DNA from: Rhizobium jaguaris
Lineage (GTDB): Bacteria; Pseudomonadota; Alphaproteobacteria; Rhizobiales; Rhizobiaceae
DNA length: 64,000 bases
Assembly (NCBI RefSeq): GCF_003627755.1
Contig: NZ_CP032695.1
Span: forward strand, 2,418,001 to 2,482,000
Reading direction: 5' to 3'
Shown one piece after another: positions 57,789 to 64,000 of this stretch (position 1 is the stretch's first letter; each line of letters opens with the position of its first letter). The notes beneath the pieces are model-generated. The model ran no database searches and had not been told where the DNA came from. It worked only from the letters and a program-made list of their open reading frames with translations. Made by a program: the position numbers and the translations under genes.

Positions 57789-58295
57789 TCAGGGTGTCTT
57801 GATCGAGATTTTCCGGTCGCTCTCCTGTGCGCCAGGCTTTTTCGGCAGAGCCACCTTCAAGACGCCGTTCGCAAAAGAGGCATCGATCTTGTCGGTATCG
57901 ACACTGTCCGGAAGCTGGAAGCTGCGCTGGAACGAGCCATAGCGGCGTTCCGAAAGATAGTATTCCTTCGCCTTCTCTTCCTTGCTTTCCTGCTTCTCGC
58001 CTTTGACCGTGAGAATGCCGTTTGCGAGCGTCACGTCCAGATCCTTAGCCTCAATGCCCGGAAGCTCCGCCGTAAGCTCATAGGACTTGTCGGACTCGAC
58101 AAAGTCGACAGCCGGCATACCGCGCGTAAAGGTGGCGGGGAAGCGGGCGAATGGGCGGTCAAAAAAGTTGGGCGTGAATTCGTTGAAGACACGATCCATC
58201 TCCGACCGGAGGCTCTCGAATGGCGACCAGCGTGCCATCGCGGGCGCAGGTTTATTCTCCGTGCTCACAGGGAGCTTCTTTGCCATATCGGCCAT
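57789..58295 (-). CDS. Small heat-shock protein, Hsp20 family
   Basis: A 168-residue Hsp20. The alpha-crystallin domain (about 58-155) shows MPAVDFVESDKSYELTAELP, GIEAKDLDVTLANGILTVKG and NGVLKVALPKKP; YGSFQRSFQLP is the typical class A loop. The N-terminal arm has ARWSPFESLRSEMDRVFNEF. It is an ATP-independent chaperone. An exact FNR-type site lies 96 bp upstream, divergent from a UspA gene. Confidence 0.93.
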   Translation of the reverse strand: MADMAKKLPVSTENKPAPAMARWSPFESLRSEMDRVFNEFTPNFFDRPFARFPATFTRGMPAVDFVESDKSYELTAELPGIEAKDLDVTLANGILTVKGEKQESKEEKAKEYYLSERRYGSFQRSFQLPDSVDTDKIDASFANGVLKVALPKKPGAQESDRKISIKTP

Positions 58296-58391
58296 ATCTT
58301 TCTCCTCTTCGTGACAATGACCATCCGGTCTTTTTGCAAATCGTCTTTGTGAGACGCAATTTGATTAAAAGCTTTGTTGCCCGGCACTTCA

Positions 58392-58405
58392 TTGACCCGC
58401 ATCAA
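58392..58405. promoter_or_regulatory. FNR/FixK-type site 9
   Basis: TTGACCCGCATCAA, exact TTGA-N6-TCAA, 96 bp before the Hsp20 gene (minus). Confidence 0.75.
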
Positions 58406-58503
58406 ATGACGGCAAGCCAGCGGTCGGCTGCGGATTGTGATAGCTGCGATTGCCGCCCATCCTTTCGTGGCAGAGCAGATAACCGCTCGACAGGCTGGTA
58501 ATC

Positions 58504-58517
58504 TTGACTTTCATCAA
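58504..58517. promoter_or_regulatory. FNR/FixK-type site 10
   Basis: TTGACTTTCATCAA, exact TTGA-N6-TCAA, 55 bp before the second tandem UspA gene (plus). Confidence 0.75.
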
Positions 58518-58572
58518 GGCGAAGGCGGACAGAGCGCGCAATCCTTCTGGCAGCGTGTGAGAGGAGATTGGC

Positions 58573-59394
58573 ATGAAACCGCAATTCCATCTGCCATTGG
58601 TCACCTATCCGGACAGCAGTTCGTTTGCGGTCATCCAGAATGCCGTCGACTTCGCCCGCCATCAAAAGGCCGACCTCACCGCAAGCGTTTTACAGGTGAA
58701 AATACCCCCCGGTCGGCAATCATTCCCCTCAGTCATCGATTTGGAAAAGATGCGTGCCGAGGCCGAGCGTTTTAGCCGCGACAGTGGAACGGCACTGTGC
58801 GAAACCGTTCGCGATTATGCACAGAAGGCGGGAATACGCGCCGTGATCCAGCCGTTCGAAGAGCAGGAGCCCCTCGTCGCCGGCACATTGGCCGGGCTTT
58901 CACGCGCCTATGATTGTTCGCTCATGGAAGCGTCTGAGTCAGCGAGACCAATTGTCGAGAGCATTTTGTTTGAAAATGGCCGTCCTCTTGTCCTGCTTCC
59001 TCCCGACAATTTCTGCGGCCGGATCGATACGGCAGCGATCGCCTGGGATGGAAGTGCGGCCCTTGCACGGGCGCTGACAGGCACGCGGCTGTTCCTGGAA
59101 AATGCGTCGCGAGTCGTATTGATCTCCGTCACTGATGATAAGCCGATCGATGAGGCGGCCCGCGATCGGTTCGCAACCGTGCTTCGAAACGCCGGCCTGA
59201 ATGTCGAGACTGTCTCCGTCAAAGCCCATGGGCAACAGGCGGCCAATGTCATTCAATCCGTTGCCAAGGAAAATTACGCGGACCTGCTTGTCGCGGGAGC
59301 ATTTGGACACTCCAGACTGCGCGAATTCATCCTCGGAGGCGTCACCCGGTCACTGCTGACGAGTCTTGAGATGCCGGCCTTGCTTTCCCATTAG
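58573..59394 (+). CDS. Tandem universal stress protein (UspA family), second copy
   Basis: A 273-residue protein with two Usp domains. The second contains VAGAFGHSRLREFILGGVTR, a good G-x2-G-x9-G-(S/T)-type nucleotide site. GAGGAG precedes the ATG. It is convergent with the P-type ATPase gene, leaving one base between stops. It differs clearly from the first tandem UspA, so it is not a recent duplicate. Confidence 0.9.
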   Translation: MKPQFHLPLVTYPDSSSFAVIQNAVDFARHQKADLTASVLQVKIPPGRQSFPSVIDLEKMRAEAERFSRDSGTALCETVRDYAQKAGIRAVIQPFEEQEPLVAGTLAGLSRAYDCSLMEASESARPIVESILFENGRPLVLLPPDNFCGRIDTAAIAWDGSAALARALTGTRLFLENASRVVLISVTDDKPIDEAARDRFATVLRNAGLNVETVSVKAHGQQAANVIQSVAKENYADLLVAGAFGHSRLREFILGGVTRSLLTSLEMPALLSH

Positions 59395-59395
59395 C

Positions 59396-61264
59396 TTAAA
59401 GTGCACGCAGCGCGTTAAAGATGACCGCAATATCGATAACTTCCTGCAGCAATGCACCTTGCACCGGTGTCAGATATCCGAAACTCGCGACAATCATCGC
59501 TAGGACCGAAAGCCCGATTCCCGAATAGACGCTCTGAAGGGCGATCGTCCGGGATCGGCGGGCTATATCCAGCGAGGTTGCGATATGGCGAAGGTCATTG
59601 CGCAACAAGACCACGTCCGCGGCTTCCGCTGCCGCCGCGAGATTACGCTGACCGACTGCGACGCCGACATCGGCCGCCGCCAGCGCAGGCCCATCGTTGA
59701 CGCCATCGCCAACCATCATCACGCGGCCGTACTTGGCTTCCATTTTAACTGTTTCGACCTTTTCCATCGGCGTGAGTTCCGCCTTCACGGCATCGAGACG
59801 AAGAGCACCGCCGACTGCGCTCGCGACCTCCTTCCTGTCGCCGGTGGCGAGAGTGAAGCGCTTGACACCAGACTGTCGAAGATTCTCGATGGCGCTTGGG
59901 GCATCGCTTCGTATCGGATCCTCAAGCAGGATCATACCGGCGCAATTTCCGTCGACTGCCACATAGATCATGGCTGAACGTCTGGCGGCTCCCAGGGGTT
60001 GCGCCATATGCCCGACCCTGGCGGCGACGAAACTCCAACCGCCGACTGCCACTTTGCGATCGCCGATAAATCCCTCAATGCCCTCTCCCGCCACTTCCGT
60101 GACCATCACGGGCTTGGAAAGCCTGAGGCCGCGTCGCTTCGCCTCCTCGACGACGGTACGGCCGACCGTATGCGCGGACGCCTGATCCACGGATGCCGCA
60201 AGGGCCAGCAGCTCATCGGGATCCAGGTCTGTCTCAATCCGCGTGACGGTCGGCTCTCCGGTGGTCAGGGTACCAGTCTTGTCAAAGACGACCACCGTGA
60301 TTGCCGCCAATGTTTCCAGAACACCCGCGCCTTTGATCAGGACACCGGTTCGCGCAGATTTCGACATTCCCGCTACGAGTGCGACGGGAACGGCCAGAAT
60401 AAGGGGACAAGGCGTCGCGACGACAAGGACAGCGACAATGCGTGTTGGATCCGCAGAAAGGAACGCGGCAAGTCCCGCGATGGTGAGTGTCAATGCAAGG
60501 AAGGCAAGCGCATAACGATCGGCAATTCGCGACATGTGCGCCTTGGAACTCCGCGCCTGCGCGATCAGGCGGACAATGCCAGCATAGGTACTCTCGGTGG
60601 CCGAACAGACCGCGGTCATTTCGAAGGCATCGCCGACATTGGATGCGCCGCTCATGATCATCTGACCTGGATCCCGCCGCACCGGTAAGGATTCGCCGGT
60701 TAGAGCTGCCTCATTCAAGACGGCAAGCCCGCCGTCGATCCGCCCGTCGACCGGGATCACATCGCCCTTGCGGACGAGAAGCTTATCACCGGGAACGACC
60801 TGCGCGATGGGAACATCCGACAGACCCGCATTAGTGATCCGCAGAGCCAAGCGCGGCGCTCGCGCCAGAAGCTCAGTCATTCCACTCTCCGCACGCTTTT
60901 GGGCATAGCTTTCGAGAAATTGTCCACCGGCATACATGACGGCGATGATTGCGCTTGCAAGATATTCGCCGAACCAGAGTGCAGCACCCATGGAGAGAGC
61001 CGCGATGATATCCAGGCCGAATTCTCCTTTGCGCAGGCTGAAAAGAACCTCGAGCACAAGTGCGGACAAAACTGCGACCGTTGCGCCAACCAGGATCAAA
61101 ACCGACCAGGAGGGGAAGGCAAACCACTGCAACAGTGCGCCGGCGGCAAGTCCTGTGGCCGCCAGGACAAGGAGCAGCGTAGGCCAGGTTCGCAGGATCA
61201 AAGAATAAATACTGGATCGCCGGTTGACGTCGGCTTTGTCCGACGGGTCGGCGATCTCAGACAT
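59396..61264 (-). CDS. P1B-type heavy-metal-transporting ATPase with TPCPL motif
   Basis: A 622-residue P-type ATPase: eight membrane helices, TGES actuator loop, ATPCPLILAVPVALV in the transport helix, DKTGTLTTGEP phosphorylation site, GDGVNDGPAL hinge. The TPCP motif points to the P1B-5-like group (Sinorhizobium Nia, nickel/iron export), but the C-terminal hemerythrin domain of Nia is absent. No N-terminal metal-binding domain. The usual HP of the nucleotide domain reads HT (QASAHTVGR). ATG 61264 overlaps the previous small gene; ATG 61309 is possible. Metal unknown. Confidence 0.88.
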   Translation of the reverse strand: MSEIADPSDKADVNRRSSIYSLILRTWPTLLLVLAATGLAAGALLQWFAFPSWSVLILVGATVAVLSALVLEVLFSLRKGEFGLDIIAALSMGAALWFGEYLASAIIAVMYAGGQFLESYAQKRAESGMTELLARAPRLALRITNAGLSDVPIAQVVPGDKLLVRKGDVIPVDGRIDGGLAVLNEAALTGESLPVRRDPGQMIMSGASNVGDAFEMTAVCSATESTYAGIVRLIAQARSSKAHMSRIADRYALAFLALTLTIAGLAAFLSADPTRIVAVLVVATPCPLILAVPVALVAGMSKSARTGVLIKGAGVLETLAAITVVVFDKTGTLTTGEPTVTRIETDLDPDELLALAASVDQASAHTVGRTVVEEAKRRGLRLSKPVMVTEVAGEGIEGFIGDRKVAVGGWSFVAARVGHMAQPLGAARRSAMIYVAVDGNCAGMILLEDPIRSDAPSAIENLRQSGVKRFTLATGDRKEVASAVGGALRLDAVKAELTPMEKVETVKMEAKYGRVMMVGDGVNDGPALAAADVGVAVGQRNLAAAAEAADVVLLRNDLRHIATSLDIARRSRTIALQSVYSGIGLSVLAMIVASFGYLTPVQGALLQEVIDIAVIFNALRAL

Positions 61265-61427
61265 AAGCTTGTTCGCGTCGCCGGATCTGGCTGCGCGCCC
61301 ATGCTCCATCGAGAACAACGAGGCTCAAGATCAGATCGGCGCTATCGTCTGTCAGTTTTCCGCCGAGATCGTGTCCGGTGGCATCCCGCCGCTTGCCAAA
61401 ACCGCGTTGGCCACTTTCAATCTTCAT
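61257..61427 (-). CDS. Small hypothetical protein between UspA and P-type ATPase
   Basis: A 56-residue frame, MKIESGQRGFGKRRDATGHD then LGGKLTDDSADLILSLVVLD and a basic end. It overlaps the UspA stop by ATGA and the ATPase start by eight bases, so it fits exactly into the operon. GAGGCGAAAC precedes the ATG. Family unknown; the middle is mildly hydrophobic but short for a membrane helix. Confidence 0.55.
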   Translation of the reverse strand: MKIESGQRGFGKRRDATGHDLGGKLTDDSADLILSLVVLDGAWARSQIRRREQAYV

Positions 61428-61852
61428 TGTTTCGCCTCGGAAAAAGTCCGAATGATGTGCACGCAGCATTTCGCATGGCGCGCGACATGGTCGACCGTGG
61501 ATCCGAAAACGCGATCGAGGACGTCTGGCACGTGAGCTGCGACGACGATCAGATCCGCTTTGGTTTCAGCGGCAATTGCCAGGATCGTGTCGGCGGCACG
61601 GCCCGTGCGGACATGGATAAGTGCAGGAACTGAAAGCTGCCTGCAGAGCAGCGAGAGCTTCTTTTCGGCCTCGTCAATCACGGAGACAGCCCAATCATCC
61701 GGGCCTTGTCTTACAAGGGAAGGAAAACGTTCCACGACATGAACGACATGCAAGGTTCCGTCAGTGTCGAGAAGCGTCTGAGCCGTGCGCACCAGATGCT
61801 CGGCTCTTTCCCGCGATCCAAGGCCTACTGCGCAAACAATCGTCTTATACAT
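61424..61852 (-). CDS. Single-domain universal stress protein (UspA family)
   Basis: A 142-residue Usp: MYKTIVCAVGLGSRERAEHL at the N-terminus, HVRTGRAADTILAIAAETKA and DLIVVAAHVPDVLDRVFGST, with a degenerate nucleotide motif. It lies 7 bp after the 99-residue gene and overlaps the next small gene. Part of an FNR-type-site operon that ends in the metal ATPase. Confidence 0.88.
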   Translation of the reverse strand: MYKTIVCAVGLGSRERAEHLVRTAQTLLDTDGTLHVVHVVERFPSLVRQGPDDWAVSVIDEAEKKLSLLCRQLSVPALIHVRTGRAADTILAIAAETKADLIVVAAHVPDVLDRVFGSTVDHVARHAKCCVHIIRTFSEAKQ

Positions 61853-61859
61853 GTTTCAC

Positions 61860-62159
61860 CTAGAAAAGATCCCTGCCACTTCTGCCGACAAATTCGGTTC
61901 GGAATCCGAGCGCCCGTGCTTCTTTCAGAAATTGGTCCGCGCTCAATATATCGACTTTGAAGCTGTCGCTTAAGCATTGACCGAGAGGACTGCACAATTC
62001 GTTACTAACCCACGCTTGGGCGCGAGGCGACAAGACGGTAATTTGCCACTCGTTGTTAGCTGTATGGCCGAGGCGAAAGTCACAGCCCTGGTGATGCGGG
62101 ACAGAATATCCGGCGCCGGCAAGGAGCGCTTCACCTGTCCGCGTATAAGTCGCATTCAT
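61860..62159 (-). CDS. Hypothetical protein heading the UspA/P-type ATPase operon
   Basis: A 99-residue protein starting MNATYTRTGEALLAGAGYSV, with HHQGCDFRLGHTANNEWQIT and ILSADQFLKEARALGFRTEF. Soluble; contains three cysteines and a His-His pair that could bind metal. The family is not recognised. ATG 62159 is preferred since the exact FNR-type site then lies 94 bp upstream; a longer frame to 62330 would cover that site. Confidence 0.65.
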   Translation of the reverse strand: MNATYTRTGEALLAGAGYSVPHHQGCDFRLGHTANNEWQITVLSPRAQAWVSNELCSPLGQCLSDSFKVDILSADQFLKEARALGFRTEFVGRSGRDLF

Positions 62160-62253
62160 GGTTTTCGCATCCCTTCTCGTGCCCGTTGGGGGCGCCAGCT
62201 CCTGGCGGCGGTTCTCAGCAGGAGAACGATATGACCGGTCAGGAAAAGCAACA

Positions 62254-62267
62254 TTGATCGGGGTCAA
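62254..62267. promoter_or_regulatory. FNR/FixK-type site 11
   Basis: TTGATCGGGGTCAA, exact TTGA-N6-TCAA, 94 bp before the four-gene minus-strand operon that ends in the metal ATPase. Confidence 0.74.
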
Positions 62268-62326
62268 TGAACTGAAGAGATATTCTGGCGCTAATCGAAA
62301 CGGCGGCCAGGCATTCTTGGCGGCAG

Positions 62327-63853
62327 TCATTTTGAAGCCGATCTCACCAATATCTCCTGGCAGATGTCCTTAACGTCCTGGCGAGCGTCGATTTTGTGCC
62401 AGGTCATGTCGGAGGAGCGTCGCGCAAGCTGCATCTCCAAAACTTCGACATTAGCGTCGGAAGGGCCGCCTCGACGACCGCTCACGCGCTTCCAAAGCAA
62501 TGCGGGATCGGCGTCAAGCCAAAGCCCGTCGAATTGAATGTTTCGGTGACGTGCCGGTGTTTCAATAGCATTTCTGTGGTCGGGATCATCAAAGACTGCG
62601 TCGGCAACGACGCATCCGCCGTCCGCAAGAATAATATCGGTGCGCAGGACCATTTCCGCGTAAACCCTCTTGGATATTTCTGGCCGATAAGCAGCCTTCG
62701 GAAGGCGGGTTTCGACAGATACACCGTGCATGGCTTTGCGAACGCGATCACTTTCGACAATCCGCGCCCCGGGCGGCACGCCAATGTGGGGAGCAAGCGC
62801 TTCTGCAACCGTTGTCTTGCCGGACCCACTCAGTCCGCCAAGGGCGATAAGGCGTGGCGCCTTTGTTTCGAGCAGTTCTTTCGCCAGCTCGAAATACTGC
62901 CGCGCTTCGGCGCACAATTCGTCTTTATTCGCCGTTGCGGTTTCGGCTTGGGTCGCGGTGACATGGGCCCTGACCGAAGCGCGGACGGCAAGGAAGAAGG
63001 GAAGAATGATAAACCCGTCCTCATTGTCGGACTCGTCGAAATAGCGGTTCGCAACGAGATTGGCATGATGTTGATGGCCTTCATACCAGAGATCCATAAG
63101 GAGGAAGGCAAGATCATAGAGGACGTCGACCGTGGCGATCTCATCATTGAACTCAATACAGTCAAATAGACGTGGCTGGCCGTCGAGAAGGCAAATATTG
63201 CGCAGATGCAGATCGCCGTGACAACGTCTCACCTTCCGCGCCGCGCTGCGCTCTCGCAATCGTTCTGCGTGCCGCCGGAACGTGTCTCGAAAAAGCTGGC
63301 TGAACGCAGAAAGCTCGTGCTTGGTAAATAGACTGCTGGTGGCGAATCCGGCATCGTTAATATCCAAGACCGCTTCCATCTGAGCAGCACCGTCCACGCC
63401 TTGGGCGACAACGGCATCCTGATGGAATCGCACGATCATACGAGCAGTCGACGTTATGAGCTCATCCGTAAGTTTGTTCGCGGATGCAAGCCTGTCGAAT
63501 AGGAGATCCTGGTCGAACCGAACCATCTCGACGACGGCGTCGACGCACTCGCCGTCCACTGCGAATCCAATGGCTCCGCTCTTGTCCTTAACTAGCGTCT
63601 TGACGCCGAGATAGAGCCCCGGCGCGGTTGCGCCGTTTAATTCCAGCTCCTTTAGGCATGCGTTCAAACGAAGCGGTGCGGTTGAGAAGTCGACGTAAGG
63701 AAGCTTCACTGCCTTCTTCATTTTATAGGCGCGTCCACCCGCCAGGAAGATCCGCGAGATATGCGTTTCGATCACCTCTACGGGCGAGTCGAGGCCGTAG
63801 GATTTCGGATCGCTTAGAAAGGCTATGGCCGCTCGCTGGTCGTCGACAATCAT
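62327..63853 (-). CDS. Fused aminoglycoside-phosphotransferase-like kinase and AAA/P-loop kinase
   Basis: A 508-residue two-part protein. The N-terminal APH/ChoK-like domain has CHGDLHLRNICLL and FDCIEFND (about residues 206-230), the catalytic and metal sites. The C-terminal part has Walker A ALGGLSGSGKTTVAEALAPH (about 333-352) and kinase-like ESDRVRKAMHG. This fusion is widespread in proteobacteria beside stress genes; substrate unknown. ATG 63853 with GGGAAG ahead is preferred; 63880 and 63949 are longer alternatives. Its promoter lies near the window edge and no FNR-type site was seen there. Confidence 0.85.
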   Translation of the reverse strand: MIVDDQRAAIAFLSDPKSYGLDSPVEVIETHISRIFLAGGRAYKMKKAVKLPYVDFSTAPLRLNACLKELELNGATAPGLYLGVKTLVKDKSGAIGFAVDGECVDAVVEMVRFDQDLLFDRLASANKLTDELITSTARMIVRFHQDAVVAQGVDGAAQMEAVLDINDAGFATSSLFTKHELSAFSQLFRDTFRRHAERLRERSAARKVRRCHGDLHLRNICLLDGQPRLFDCIEFNDEIATVDVLYDLAFLLMDLWYEGHQHHANLVANRYFDESDNEDGFIILPFFLAVRASVRAHVTATQAETATANKDELCAEARQYFELAKELLETKAPRLIALGGLSGSGKTTVAEALAPHIGVPPGARIVESDRVRKAMHGVSVETRLPKAAYRPEISKRVYAEMVLRTDIILADGGCVVADAVFDDPDHRNAIETPARHRNIQFDGLWLDADPALLWKRVSGRRGGPSDANVEVLEMQLARRSSDMTWHKIDARQDVKDICQEILVRSASK

Positions 63854-64000
63854 TGCTGCTTCCCATCTCTGGCCGGTCATCTGCGCATCGAACCGCCGCC
63901 CTCCCACTTCCCCCAGAAAGGCGGTAGGGCGGCGGCCCGACAACCCCATTGGAACAATACCTCCGAGGCGCCCCTATCAAATCATATCCAACTGCGGACA
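63854..64000. other. Window end, no gene seen
   Basis: Upstream region of the fused kinase gene. In-frame extension of that gene is possible up to 63949. No regulatory site of the FNR type was found in these 147 bp. Confidence 0.4.

Noticed and set aside
59396..61264. Assigning the metal ATPase as Nia
   Set aside because: The TPCP motif agrees, but the C-terminal hemerythrin domain is missing and the metal is unknown.

Overview
The window looks like accessory DNA, perhaps a megaplasmid or chromid, from a Rhizobiaceae bacterium (Rhizobium, Sinorhizobium or Agrobacterium type). The reasons are high-GC codon use, a 48-residue DUF1127 protein, a DUF6665-like protein, a divergent fhu-type siderophore locus, amino-acid ABC transporters and LLM flavin monooxygenases, and FixK/FNR-type control sites. 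I saw no rRNA, tRNA or CRISPR array, and no core translation genes. All assignments come from reading the sequence; no database search was run.

Region 1 (1-11.9 kb): the start of a GntR regulator at the left edge, then a minus-strand operon for sulfur-compound scavenging. It encodes a cystathionine beta-lyase-like PLP enzyme, three LLM flavin monooxygenases, two paralogous periplasmic binding proteins, a fused permease-ATPase, a GNAT acetyltransferase and an M20 deacylase. A TetR-type regulator is divergent. The gene set matches the import, N-acetylate, oxygenate, deacetylate logic of the Bacillus subtilis ytm/yxe cysteine-conjugate operons.

Region 2 (12-19.2 kb): a plus-strand operon with a metallophosphoesterase, an Ugp-like ABC importer without its own ATPase, and a CX5R phosphatase. 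A strong hairpin follows the binding-protein gene. Small proteins (DUF1127, DUF6665-like) and a YghU-type glutathione transferase follow.

Region 3 (19.3-28.2 kb): hydroxamate siderophore uptake, with fhuF and a TonB receptor on minus and fhuC-fhuD-fhuB on plus; then a flavodoxin-like protein and a DoxX/TetR divergent pair with palindromic operators.

Region 4 (28.2-64 kb) is the most striking. It carries a Crp/FNR-family regulator without an N-terminal cysteine cluster, and eleven exact TTGA-N6-TCAA (FNR/FixK-type) palindromes, all intergenic and 51-165 bp from start codons. They precede stress and energy genes: two alcohol dehydrogenases (one now separated by an IS), a CBS-BON protein, UspA proteins, Hsp20, a P1B-type metal ATPase operon, an acetyl-CoA hydrolase/CoA-transferase, a NUDIX hydrolase, a host-attachment-like protein and several tiny proteins. 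A complete nine-gene N-ATPase operon (atpDCQRBEFAG) with sodium-type ligands in subunit c lies in the middle with a near-match site. A DUF4010 protein and an RbbA-type ABC exporter with HlyD partner follow. I infer a low-oxygen survival island.

Two insertions stand out in region 4: an IS110-family element between a divergent ADH/NUDIX pair, whose transposase start codon lies in a 14-bp hairpin, and a TetR gene paired with an orphan full-length F1 ATPase alpha subunit.
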